A DNA stretch of 64,000 bases from Acanthosepion esculentum (Eukaryota; Mollusca; Cephalopoda; Sepiida; Sepiidae). Under the pieces are notes generated by a model, which did not search any database, was not told the DNA's origin, and worked only from the letters and a program-made list of their open reading frames with translations. The position numbers and the translations under genes are program-made. The stretch is taken from positions 62,414,388-62,478,387 of the forward strand of contig OZ038507.1 of NCBI GenBank assembly GCA_964036315.1, read 5' to 3'. Below, piece by piece: positions 28,766 to 38,399 of this stretch. Position 1 is the first letter of the stretch; each line of letters begins with the position of its first letter.

Positions 28766-28912
<147 letters not shown>

Positions 28913-28945
28913 CAAATAGTAACGATCAATTAGCTTATTATCTTC

Positions 28946-29055
28946 ATACCCTGCCTGGTGGCAAACGCTGCTGGTGGCGCCAGGGGTGGCGGTCCCGCCA
29001 TAGCCACCGAAACCGTGATATCACCCCTGGTCGGTGGCTGTTGAAGACAGGGTAT
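28946..29055. other. 110-bp GC-rich island with inverted ends between two (TA)n blocks
   Basis: Begins ATACCCTG and ends CAGGGTAT, an 8-bp inverted repeat. Inside, 'GCCAGGGGTGGCGG' faces 'ATCACCCCTGGTCGG', and GGTGGC words face GCCACC words, so a branched hairpin can be drawn. Base composition contrasts sharply with the AT-repeat DNA on both sides. It could be a tiny inverted-repeat transposon or a structured RNA-derived insert. No family is recognised. Confidence 0.5.
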
Positions 29056-29104
29056 CGCACGTGTTAATGCACGTTGTATGTTAAAAATATATATGGACTA
29101 TACC

Positions 29105-29105
<1 letters not shown>

Positions 29106-29188
<83 letters not shown>
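29106..29188. repeat. (TA)n microsatellite
   Basis: TA run bounded on both sides by the same words (GGACTATACCGTATATA on the left, GGACTATTCCGTATATA on the right). These words also start the 28.77-kb run, so all three derive from one repeat end. Confidence 0.95.
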
Positions 29189-29190
<2 letters not shown>

Positions 29191-29289
29191 ACTATTCCGT
29201 ATATATATCTACCTTGATTGGCTTTACTAGACATTGTCTCACATCAAAGACGATTCATCATAGTAGAAACAGAAATACAGAGAGAAACT

Positions 29290-29890
29290 AGTGCTTGAAG
29301 AGAAAGAAAGAAAGAAAGAGAGAAAGAAAGAAAGAAGGGAAGACATGACAATAAACAAAAAAGGTCAGAATAAAGGAAAGAAGGAAGAAAAAAATGAAAG
29401 AAGTCAAAGAAAAGAAAAAAATAAAATTAATGAAGAAAGAAAGTAAAGAAAAAGGAAAGAAAGAACGACAGAAAAGAAGAGAAAAATAAGGAAAGACAGA
29501 AAAAGAAAGAAGGAAAAAGAAAGAACAAAAGAAAAGAAAAAGAAGGAAAATAAAGTGAGAACAAAGAAAATAAATAATGACGTATAAAGAAAACAGAAAG
29601 AATAAGAGAATGTAATAAAGTAAAATGTAGAAAAAGAGAGAGAAAAAAGCAAAGAGAAGAAAAGAAGGATAAAACAAAAGAAAGAGAGAAAGGAAGGAAC
29701 GTAAAAAAAAACTAAAAAGAAAGTAAAGAAAGTAAAGAAAGAAAGAAGAAATAAAATAAAGAATAAGAGAAGAAATGAATAAAAAAACGAACAAAAAAAA
29801 CGAGTAAAAAGCACCTGAAGAATAATTAAAAGACAGAATGAAGGAAAAATAAAAGAAAGAAATGACTGAATAATGAAGCAAATTTGAACT
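29290..29890. repeat. ~600-bp polypurine (GAAA-rich) tract
   Basis: Almost pure A/G on the plus strand: GAAA, GGAAGA and AAAG words without a fixed period. The Phe/Ser/Leu-rich minus-strand open frame (up to 201 codons) is purely compositional. Confidence 0.9.
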
Positions 29891-30370
29891 CATTCCAGGA
29901 GTACGGGTCTGCGAGATTTAACTTAGTCTGGCACAGGGCCACAAGCTTAGGGCGTCCAATGAATATCCGACTGTTAATATTCATTTCACGTTAATGCCCT
30001 TGGGACAGACGTTAATGTATTTTTCTCTTAATGCTGTCCTGCTGCCAGAAGGATGGACAAAATGTCGCATCATATGACATTTTCTATGCATACATGTTTA
30101 TACATTACCTGTCACTGTTAATCATTTGTCATTTTGCATATAAAAGTTCTCGGTTCAACCGTCTTGCCTAAATCTGTATTCTGACATTTTGGCCATAGAA
30201 ATACGGATTTGGGGAAATGTGTCAGAGTCTTCGTATGTTGTAAAATAACATTTAAAACAAATGAAACAAAAATTGGTCCTTAGACATTTTGCTCTTATAA
30301 CTGAAACTGTTTCTTTTTGTATTTTTTTTTTTTTTACAGTGAGGTTCGCCATGTACATGGCTCGAGGACC
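29891..30370. other. No recognised feature
   Basis: Mixed-composition sequence with a T run at 30328. No recognisable gene, transposon end or structured RNA. Confidence 0.4.
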
Positions 30371-30374
30371 ACTC

Positions 30375-30675
30375 AAGGTAAGGGTTACAGAGTAAGAGGC
30401 ACTTTGTGCGGATAGGAGAGGAAGATAAGAACAGACTTGAGCAGGTTAAGATTGTAGTGATCGGGGAGTCGGTTCCGCAAAGGAGCGGTTCGTGGGAAGA
30501 TGCTGCTCAGTGGAACTTACATCTCAACAATTGGATACGAAGGGAATGAGGGTGGTTCTCTACAATGTGCCTGGGAACCGACAGCCAGACACCAGCACAT
30601 ATGATTTGACTATAGTGGTGAAGGATTTGTACAGAACCAACCACATTTTTTGAAGAGCCAAATACAGAGAGCTGG
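30375..30675 (+). repeat. Dispersed repeat family D, copy 1
   Basis: Shares 'GTTACAGAGTAAGAGGCA', 'TTAAGATTGTAGTGATCGGG', 'GTTCGTGGGAAGA.GCTGCT' and 'TACGAAGGGAATGAGGGTGG' with segments at 31.24-31.30 (plus), 34.10-34.21 and 37.63-37.73 (minus) and 35.26-35.36 kb (minus). No open frame persists. Probably parts of one old interspersed element. Confidence 0.55.
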
Positions 30676-30676
30676 T

Positions 30677-30990
30677 GTACCGTGTGGCACAATGGAGTAA
30701 TGGATAAGCGGCTCGGATTGTGGAATTAAGAGCCGAGTTCGAATTCCAGTCGTATCCATTACATTCACTTACGTTCTAATACCCTTGGGAAAGGTAAAAC
30801 TTTTCTTCTTCTTCTCCCCCCCCCGCCCCAGTTATGAGTAAATAGCAGTACAGACCGGGTTCTATAGCCTTGGATTGCAACAGGTCTACCACAGAAAGAG
30901 ATGGCAGCTTTTTCTTTTTTTTCTTCTTCTCTCCCATAGCAGGACAGACAGGGCTCTAGGAGAAGGACAACTCTGAATTCAAAATGTGAT
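30677..30990 (+). mobile_element. SINE family S2, forward copy
   Basis: tRNA-like head: 'GTGGCACAATGGAGTAATGG' with ATAAGCG (A-box/D arm) and 'GAGTTCGAATTCC' (B-box). The body is 'TATCCATTACATTCACTTAC', 'TAATACCCTTGGGAAAGGTA', 'ACCGGGTTCTATAGCCTTGG' and 'CAACAGGTCTACCACAGAAA'. A second, partial body repeat (AGCAGGACAGACAGGGCTCT) lies near 30940. It matches the reverse copy at 10.62-10.90 kb. Confidence 0.78.
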
Positions 30991-31007
30991 GATAGCCGGT
31001 TGGGACA

Positions 31008-31059
<52 letters not shown>

Positions 31060-31068
31060 GATATATAT
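31008..31068. repeat. (CA)n(TA)n microsatellite
   Basis: CA dinucleotides pass directly into TA dinucleotides at the 3' end of SINE S2. Confidence 0.95.
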
Positions 31069-31079
31069 ATAGAATAGTC

Positions 31080-31370
31080 TGTTAACTGGTGGAAATAAGG
31101 AATGTAGTTCGCCTAAGCACTCTCCATGCAATGAGCCCTTATAACAGAGAGAGGCTTGAGACGTTTCATCTATGAGAAAGGCCTTGTATTGTGGAAAATA
31201 ACTGACAACTCACAAGGACCCGGAGATGAGTAGAACTGTTCGAGATGGACTTCTCGCTGATGGAATACGAAGGGAATGAGGGTGGTTCGCTACAATGAGT
31301 GTGGCATGGCATGTCCTAGCCGTGAAGGTCGGGACTAGCGGAACCAAAGAATACAGTTCGTCTGAGAACT
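31080..31370 (+). repeat. Dispersed repeat family D, copy 2
   Basis: Contains 'GGAATACGAAGGGAATGAGG' and GTGGTTCGCTACAATGAG in common with copy 1, plus an internal near-duplicate (AGTTCGCCTAAGCACTCTCCATGCAA at about 31110 and AGTTCGTCTGAGAACTTTCCATGCAA at about 31355). Unassigned sequence continues to about 31.98 kb. Confidence 0.45.
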
Positions 31371-31989
31371 TTCCATGCAAGTAGCGATGTGCCGTATTTT
31401 ATTTTATTGTTCCTTGATTGAAAATCGTTTGAAATGAATGAATCTTATGACGAAAACTATCCTTCATTCGACCCTGTAGGCAGGCGTTACACAGTCACGA
31501 GCAAAGTGCTTTACCAAATAAGAAAAAAAAACCACATCAGTTGAAGACTTCCAAGAGCAGCAAGAGCAAAAATGGGTAGCACACGTAATTGGAAGGAAAT
31601 CTAATGGTATGATCAATGCGTTAACTTTCCACACTAACGGAAACAGAATGGAAGTTTGGATGGAAACTCTTATCAATATTAGAAAGAACATTTATTGAAC
31701 TTGAGAAACCTTATTTCATGCCTTAACAATAATTATTATAACTAGAAATTTTCGTGGAAATTTCACGGTTTCCCTATTTTTACATTTTCTGGTGAATTTT
31801 AATTCTTCAGTTAATGATTGAATAAGCTCATGGCGATTTCTACGACAATAAAATATCCGGAGAAATTCCCCAATCATAGATAGCTTAGCTTAACAACTTT
31901 AACAAAATATTGCCATAAGAATCGGAAATATGAATGCTGATTGTTATTTAAAGAAGTAAGGGGATACAAATGAAAAAAAAACTGAAACA

Positions 31990-32150
31990 GACGTCAAAGA
32001 CTTTTCTTTCTTTCTTACTTTCTTTCTTTTGCTGAAACCAAGTAGCGTCTCTGATATGTCTTTTCTGTCTTTCCACACGATCAAAACAGAATATTCAATC
32101 AATTATGAGCTATTGGCAAAAGACGTTAAACATTTTTATCACTTCTGCTT

Positions 32151-32190
<40 letters not shown>

Positions 32191-32320
32191 TTTTCTTTTT
32201 TTCGCTGAAACCGAGTAGCGTCTCTGATATGTCTTTTCCGACTTTCCCTGAGATCAAAACGAAATAGTTAATTATTTATGAGGTATTGGTAGGGCGTATT
32301 GGTCGAGCTAAGAGAAAGAC
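31990..32320 (-). repeat. Dispersed ~130-bp repeat, two reverse copies with CTTT tracts
   Basis: Two units contain 'AGTAGCGTCTCTGATATGTC' followed by TTTTC.G.CTTTCC, then ATCAAAAC and a TATTGG end. Each is preceded by a TTTC run (about 31998-32030 and 32150-32200). They are the reverse complement of the copies at 28.49-28.76 kb. Confidence 0.65.
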
Positions 32321-32879
32321 AAGCAGAATTATAATAAGATAGTAGTAGTACTAGTTTATTAGTAGAATTTAACTGATTCCTTTTACCAGTGAAATGTGGT
32401 TAGATTTCTGAGAAACTTGGAGTCGGGAGATAAGTCTTTGAACTTTGCAGTTTAATGTATGAATGTGAAATGTTGTCTGTAAGGAAACGGCTAATCTCTC
32501 CATTACCACTGACTTACACTTTTCTCAAACGTTTTGTGTGAGCAGATCTTAAAACGCAAAGACAAACGAAGTGAAACAATCGATTAAATTTGACCCACAT
32601 ATATCACCTGTCTACAACCAATTACTCACTGCTAGCGACAAATCAGCACTGAAACAGAGAGAGAGAGAGAGAGAAAAAAAAAATGAAAGAAACGCCTGAT
32701 TGAGAATGTTTAAGTCAAAAAAGAAGAAAAAATGGACTTCGGATATTAGATTACACGGTTGAAAGACAATTTAAAGTCTATTTCCGGCCTCACAGAGACA
32801 TTGTTTATTTATTACTTGTCAAACTTTTTTTTTTTTTATTATTCCGCCCCAAGCCAGCCGATTATCCCGCTAAAATGCA
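32321..32879. other. No recognised feature
   Basis: AT-rich sequence with small GA and T runs (32659, 32826). No gene or element recognised. Confidence 0.4.
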
Positions 32880-33065
32880 TGGGTGTTAAGAGGAGTGAAA
32901 GAAAATGCGAAGACTTTAGTGAGAAGCGACAATAAAGGAATATAATTCAGGAAGACAGATGGCGATTGAGGCTGCATTATAAATGTTTGAAGATTGTAAG
33001 TGACAGGGAAGCAATAAATCGCGAGTTCCACAGGTTAGAAGTGTGAGAGAAGAAACTATTAAAGC
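32880..33065 (-). mobile_element. LINE-B 3' end fragment
   Basis: The minus strand gives a decayed 'NSFFSHTSNLWNS' block (from TTCTTCTCTCACACTTCTAA), a 'SLTIFKHL' block and further tail sequence, matching LINE-B at 7.05-7.15 and 39.35 kb. It directly abuts the plus-strand LINE-A copy that starts near 33060. Confidence 0.6.
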
Positions 33066-33875
33066 GTCTTGACAGAGGACGGTGAGTGAGACACTGAGAT
33101 CTGTAGACGTATTGGGATGGCTAAGGGCACGTTCCAAATGTTGGGCAGAGAACTGCGAGACAGGAGGATATCTTTGGTAACAAAGAAAAGAATACTGAGC
33201 TGTTACGTGACATCTGTCCTTCTTTACGCCAGCGAATGTTGGACGATTTCCTCAAAGATGAAGAAGAGACTCAAGGCGACGGAGATGTGGTTCTACAGAG
33301 GAATGCTAAGGATATCGTGGACCGAACATATTGGGATGGCCAAGGAGGCATTCCAAAAGCTGGGCAGCGTATTGCGAGACAGGAGGATTTCTTTGGTAAC
33401 AAAGAAAAGAAAAGAATACTGAGCTGTTACGTGACATCTGCCCTTCTTTACGCCAGCGAATGTTGGACGATTTCCTCAAAGATGAAGAAGAGACTCAAGG
33501 CGACGGAGATGTGGTTCTACAGAGGAATGCTAAGGATATCATGGACCGAGCGTGTGAGCAAGATGCGATCTTATTGCAAACAAGGAGGAGGCTTACACTT
33601 AATATCAGGAAGCGGCAGCTTATGTTTCTGGGACACATAATGTGAAAGGAGGGCCTGCGGAATAATCTGATACTCACGGGTTGAATAGAGGGAAAGAGAG
33701 ACAAGGGAAAACAACGCGTGACATACCTGGCGCACTTAAGCAAGTGTATGACAGAACGTGGTCTGGGGGAGGAAGCAGAAGGAAGGAACTTGTTGGGACC
33801 TGCAAGGGATAGAGGGAGGTGGAGAGCCATGATCGCCTACGCCCTGAAAGGACATGGCACATAAAAAGAAAGGAG
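33060..33875 (+). mobile_element. LINE-A C-terminal relic with 219-bp tandem duplication
   Basis: Plus strand: 'DTEICRRIGMAKGTFQMLGR', 'RISLVTKKRILSCYVTSVLL', 'YASECWTISSKMKKRLKATE' and 'MWFYRGMLRISWTEH'. The block from 'IGMAKEAFQKLG' through 'MWFYRGMLRISWTE' then repeats, starting at 33111 and 33330 (219 bp, 73 codons). The second copy has a 5-bp insertion (an extra AAAAG) that shifts the frame. The normal tail follows ('LNIRKRQLMFLGHIM', 'WRAMIAYALKGHGT'). This is a different module boundary from the 159-bp amplification at 20.6-21.4 kb. Confidence 0.88.
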
Positions 33876-33884
33876 TTCAGCTGT

Positions 33885-34088
33885 AAAACAGCGAGACAGA
33901 GTTGCCAATCTTGTAGCACGCTTAAAGTCATGCCGCCGAGGTACATAGGGAAAGAAAACAGTTGCCATGAAAATATTTGAAGAAAAGACAGAGGGAAGCC
34001 ACGTCACGTCGGTGGGAAAGATGTCTGGTCAGGACTGATTACATTAAAGACCCATTTTAAAATTTTGTCAAGAATTTCGAGATATATA
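33885..34088 (-). mobile_element. LINE-B fragment
   Basis: The minus strand encodes pieces such as 'LSHRRDVASL' (decayed), 'FKYFHGNC' and an 'EILDKILK'-like block, the stretch just upstream of the tail seen at 6.86-7.3 kb. It is collinear with the copy at 35.77-35.93 kb. Confidence 0.6.
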
Positions 34089-34095
34089 CTATACA

Positions 34096-34462
34096 ACGCC
34101 CATTGTAGCGAACCACCCTCATTCCCTTTGTATTACATTAGTGAGATGTAAGTTCCACTCGAGTAGCGTCTTCCCACGAACTGCTGCTTTGTGGAACTGA
34201 CTCCAAAGAGGGGAATTGTTTTCGGCTGGAACCTGTAAGCAAAATCTTTCAGTACGCCCTACAAGAAAAAGTCTGGTGGAATAACTGGATTTTTTTTATC
34301 AAACATTTTCAATGATAAAATGACATTTTTTTTTTAATGGATACTCATATTTGAATAGATATTCTGTTTTGTTTATTTATTTATTAAACTATATATTTAT
34401 TTATTTCCATCTACCGGCCTGTATATTCTAGAAATCCTATTAGAAAATCATACACATTCTTA
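34096..34462 (-). repeat. ~365-bp duplicated segment, left copy
   Basis: Matches 37629-37985 along its whole length: 'CGCCCATTGTAGCGAACCAC', 'TCTTCCCACGAACTGCTGCT', 'TTACGCCCTACAAGAAAAAG'-type and TCTGGTGGAATAA.TGGATT, then a T-rich stretch, GGATACTCATATTTGAATAGAT, a TTTA run and 'TATATTTATTTATTTCCATC'. The first part belongs to dispersed family D. The copies differ by scattered substitutions and small indels. Confidence 0.85.
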
Positions 34463-34465
34463 CTG

Positions 34466-34469
<4 letters not shown>

Positions 34470-34552
<83 letters not shown>

Positions 34553-35038
34553 TGCGTTTGTGTGTGTGTGTGAGTGTGTGTGTGAGTGTGCGTTTGTGTG
34601 TGTGTGAGTGTGCGTTTGTGTGTGTGTGAGTGTGCGTTTGTGTGTGTGTGAGTGTGTGTGTGCGTTTGTATGTGTGTGTGTGTATGTGTGTGTGAGTGTG
34701 CGTTTGTGTGTGTGTGTGAGTGTGCGTTTGTGTGTGTGTGTATGTGTGTGTGAGTGTGCGTTTGTGTGTGTGTGTGTATGTGTGTGTGAGTGTGCGTTTG
34801 TGTGTGTGTGTATGTGTGTGTGAGTGTGCGTTTGTGTGTGTGTGTGTGAGTGTGCGTGTGTGTGTGTGTGAGTGTGTATGTGTGTGTGAGTGTGCGTTTG
34901 TGTGTGTGTGTGAGTGTGCGTTTGTGTGTGTGTGTGAGTGTGCGTTTGTGTGTGTGTGTATGTGTGTGTGAGTGTGCGTTTGTGTGTGTGTGTGAGTGTG
35001 CGTGTGTGTGTGTGAGTGTGTGTGTGTGTGTGTGTGTA
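34470..35038. repeat. (TA)n then complex (TG)n microsatellite
   Basis: A TA run (34470-34494) leads into about 540 bp of TG dinucleotides broken by GAGTG, GCGTTTG and TATG words. These recur at irregular spacing, indicating local duplication of longer blocks. The Cys-Val repeat frames are artefacts. Confidence 0.97.
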
Positions 35039-35159
35039 TTTCTATGGAATCAGTGCATTTTTTATCCTACGTCATTTCCTACTACGCTAAAAGTTTTTTT
35101 TTGTAGATACCCATGTTTTGGCAGACACCCCAAAGTACACTGGATGAAATGAAGGTGGG

Positions 35160-35370
35160 GTACTCTTTCAAAGAGGTAGGCAGGTTCGAACACCTTTGGA
35201 GATCACTTATTTATTAAGTTTCTTAAGTCATCATCAGGGTGAATAGATGATGATTTAAGTCGGATGTTTTCCCCGATCACTACAATCTTAATCTGTTCAA
35301 GTCTAGGGCTTACTGTTATCTTTCCGACCTATTCGCACAACCTATGCCTCTTACACTGTAACCCTCTATC
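35160..35370 (-). repeat. Dispersed repeat family D, reverse copy
   Basis: On the minus strand it contains AGGGTTACAGTGTAAGAGGCA, 'GATTAAGATTGTAGTGATCG' and GGGGAAAACATCCG, collinear with 30.38-30.47 kb. The preceding part (TCATCATCAGGGTGAATAGATGATGA) is not shared. Confidence 0.5.
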
Positions 35371-35509
35371 TCGAATGGCTCTCGGACGTTGTACAGGATG
35401 AACACCATTGTAAAAACATAACCCAGCAGATGTAGTGGCTCTGGATGGTGACCTGCTCAACAAGAAACCTCCAATTGATACTGTCATTGTGCAGTGCCTG
35501 GGTCTTCGA

Positions 35510-36048
35510 CATCATTGTACTATCATCATCTTTCTTTGTCTATTGAGGACCCGGCCAAATATGGCAGCAGAATTCAATGCACGGATGAATTATAAATGTA
35601 CAATAAGTGATTCTGATGAGAAAAATTGTCTGGCACCACAGTGAACCAATTTTCCTAGCAGTAGACCTACCAATTTTCCTAGCAGTAGACCTAGCAATTG
35701 ATTCAATATAATCACGCCACTTCATGTATCCATAAGAGAATATAGGTATAGGTAACACTAAGAAGAACAGCTCATCAGAACAATTGCCATGAAAATGTTC
35801 GTCGAAGACAGAGGGAACCCACATCACGTCTGTGGGAAAGTGACTGAAGTTGAGATACCAAGCCAGGAGCAGTTACATTACAGACTATTTTTTGAATTTT
35901 GTCAAGAATTTCGAAATATATCGTAGGAGAACCAGACCAGATATGGCAGCAGTATTCAATACACTGATGGTTTATAAATATACAAGAAGGATTCTGACAA
36001 AAAGCCTTTTCTGGCACGACACAGTGAAGCAACTTCTTTAGCTATTTT
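35510..36048 (-). mobile_element. LINE-B (Jockey/CR1-like) relic with repeated internal piece
   Basis: Minus strand: 'INHQCIEYCCHIWSGSP', 'IYFEILDKIQKIVCNVTAPG', 'LVSQLQSLSHRRDVGSLCL' and 'FSWQLF' at 35.78-36.03 kb, plus a second version of the first block ('IHPCIEFCCHIWPGP') at 35.53-35.64 kb. E-Y-C-C-H-I-W-x-G-x-P followed by L-D-K-I-Q-K is typical of the region after the reverse transcriptase in Jockey/CR1-like LINEs, and it identifies the family of the LINE-B tails elsewhere in the window. A 19-bp word (CCAATTTTCCTAGCAGTAGA) is duplicated at 35.65-35.69 kb. Confidence 0.75.
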
Positions 36049-36059
36049 TATTTCACAAT

Positions 36060-36400
36060 TCTTCCTCTTTTATGTAGTGTGTCTCTTTAGCCCTTGGACG
36101 ATCATGGCTCCCCACAGCTTTCTATCCTTTGTAACTCTAAGCAATATCTGCTTTCTTACTGTACCTCCCACCCGCTATTCTACCATCCACTTATATAAGC
36201 TCGTTACGTAGGTGATTCCATGTCTTCCTCTGCTCCTCTTCAGTAGGTCCTGTGAGTGTACAATTCTGGAATACATAATGAGGAAAGCGAGATTGGAGAA
36301 TCTGACACTCACAAGACGTATTGAAGTTAAAAGGGGCAGGTGGGAACATCGAATAATTTATCGAACGAGCTTGAAATGCTTGGCTGAAAAGTGACACAGA
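36060..36400. mobile_element. LINE-A 3' region in head-to-head inverted halves
   Basis: 36060-36250 reads as LINE-A 3' end on the minus strand (GGGAGCCATGATCG end, 'YVTSLYKWMV'-type block). 36255-36400 reads as the adjoining region on the plus strand ('FWNTIMRKARLENLTLTRRI', 'YRTSLKCLAEK'). The two halves cover neighbouring parts of the same protein and meet near 36250, so this is an inversion within a copy, or a twin-priming-like product. Confidence 0.6.
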
Positions 36401-36590
36401 CATTATTTTTCAACTGCTTCTTTTTGATTTAACGTATTCCCCTTTTTTCGAAGTCTTCCGAGTTGCTCGAATGCTTGCGTCCATACGATTCTCTCAATTT
36501 TTTTTTCCTGTAGAACTGCGTATCTGTTTCCACAAGTCTTCTCTTCATTGGTAAGGAAGTTGTTCAACACTCACTGCTATATTGGTCACG
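36401..36590 (-). mobile_element. Diverged LINE-A fragment
   Basis: The minus strand gives 'YSSEC'-like, 'MKRRLVETDTQFYRKK' and 'ESYGRKHSSN', a weak version of the 'MKKRLEATEMWFYRRML' block. It is more diverged than the other copies. Confidence 0.45.
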
Positions 36591-36594
36591 GAAA

Positions 36595-37235
36595 GTACAC
36601 CGCAGGAGCACCTACTAACGGTAGTAGGAAAGCGAGAAGAAACTAACAACGGTAAGAATACAGAATACATGGTCATTAGCAACATGGGCATTACAAGATG
36701 CGATCTGCTGATTGGAGACGTCAGAATTAAACAAGTACGAAAATTTATAGAATGATTGATTCATTCATTTTCTATGATTTTCTAACGCTTTACAGGTTAT
36801 TTAAAACCAGAAAAAATATTTTTGTGGTTGTAAGAATTTTCTTTGGGGGCGATATAAATGATTTAGTGATACAAGCCTTACTCATTAACCCATAGCTGGA
36901 GGAGAAGAGGAGAATTCATACCTTTCCCAGTGGTATTTGCGCGTAAGTGAATATAACGAAGTGGTATACCCAAGCGGTCAGCCATCTAAATACTGACCAG
37001 GTTCGACGTCAGTAATTGTAAGGGAACCGGTGTTTCAATGTGATGTGGCCATAAACCCCTACAGAAATGTAACTATCAAGGACGTGTTATAACAAGTGAC
37101 AAAAATGTGACACCGAAATCCGAAGGCGCATTGGAATAGGGAAAGATGTATTCCAAAAGCTAAGCAAAGTATGAACAGACGGGAAAATGTCATTAGAAAC
37201 AATGAAAGCACCGTTGAATTGATATGTCAACGCTT
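36595..37235 (+). mobile_element. LINE-A-related reverse transcriptase fragment split by a SINE piece
   Basis: Plus strand: 'KTEYMVISNMGITRCDLLIG' and 'DVRIKQVRKF' at 36.65-36.76 kb, then interruption, then decayed 'CDTEIRRRIGIGKDVFQKLS' and 'RKMSLET' sequence at 37.10-37.20 kb. These are consecutive parts of one reverse transcriptase thumb region, related to but distinct from LINE-A. A SINE S2 piece (ACCTTTCCCAGTGGTATTTG, near 36.93 kb) lies in the gap. Confidence 0.6.
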
Positions 37236-37316
37236 ATTTTCCAATACTTTCGAAAATTATAAAATATACACGATTTGACGATTTAGTTTAAACAAATCCA
37301 TGCATTGGATTTAATA

Positions 37317-37319
37317 CTA

Positions 37320-37350
<31 letters not shown>

Positions 37351-37496
37351 CTTCTTCTTCTTCTTCTTCTTCTTCTTCTTCTTCTTCTTCTTCAAATTCT
37401 CCTCCTTCTCCTTTTCATCCTTCTTCTTCTTCTTCTTCTTCTTATTCTTCTTCTTCTTCTTCTTCTTCTTCTTCTTCTTCTTCTTCTTCTTCTTGC
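37317..37496. repeat. (CTT)n microsatellite
   Basis: Two long CTT runs separated by a short CTCCTTCTCC segment. It yields a serine-homopolymer open frame on the plus strand (103 codons, ATG at 37305) that has no other support as a gene. Confidence 0.97.
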
Positions 37497-37628
37497 CAAT
37501 TATTTTCTACCCTCCAACCCCTTTTCTCACAGACGAAACGCCGCAAGCCTCACGCTGCTCTATCGCTATTTCAAACTCCATTCCTTAGTTTCAACAGTTC
37601 TAACCTTCACGGCTAGGACCCTTCATAC

Positions 37629-37985
37629 CACGCCCATTGTAGCGAACCACCCTTCGTATTCCTTGGGTGAGATGTAAGTATTGTCTTCCCACGAACTGCT
37701 GCTTTGTGGAACTGACTCACAAGAGGGAAATTGTTTTCAGTTTGAACCTGTAAGCAAAATCTTTCATTACGCCCTACAAGAAAAAGTCTGGTGGAATAAT
37801 TGGATTTTTTTAGCAAACATTTTCAATGACATAATGACATTTTTTTAGTGGATACTCATATTTGAATAGATGTTCTGTTTTATGTATTTATTTATTTATT
37901 TATTAAACTATATATTTATTTATTTCCATCTACCTGCCTGAATATTCTAGAAATCTTATTAGAAAAACATACACATTCCTACTTT
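37629..37985 (-). repeat. ~360-bp duplicated segment, right copy
   Basis: Partner of 34096-34462, in the same orientation and about 3.53 kb away. A minus-strand 67-codon frame inside is not conserved in the left copy. AT-rich unassigned sequence follows to about 38.4 kb. Confidence 0.85.
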
Positions 37986-38399
37986 AAAATTTGTTTGCGA
38001 AAGGATTTCGCCATTTTATATCATTAACTTTACTAATTTACTTTTTGTATAAATGATTCATTGTAATATAAATTGAACTGCATCACATATTTTATTTAAA
38101 AGAACTGATCCGACGTGCAAATTTTCGGGATAACAGCTGAGACATTACTCTATTTATTGAACGTTTTAGCTCATTCCACATTGACTGATAAACTCTTACA
38201 ACAAAAAGATTCTCAAATTGCCATATTAGTAAAAAACGCACTCTCTTAAATTTTCAAAAAATTCAACCATAGCGTAGCGACTGCATGCTCCAAAAGTTTG
38301 TATCCATTAACAATAAAATATTAAAAAACAAACATATTTCGATTCGCATTACTTGCATGCATACAGGATATCTAACAAGACGAGAGAATGCAACAATTT

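Noticed and set aside
29288..29893. 201-codon minus-strand open frame rich in Phe/Ser/Leu
   Set aside because: Lies entirely in a polypurine tract; hydrophobicity follows from T-rich codons.
34608..35152. Cys-Val-rich open frames
   Set aside because: Translation of a TG microsatellite; no cysteine framework of a real peptide.
37305..37616. Serine-rich 103-codon open frame
   Set aside because: Direct translation of a CTT microsatellite with a short unrelated extension.
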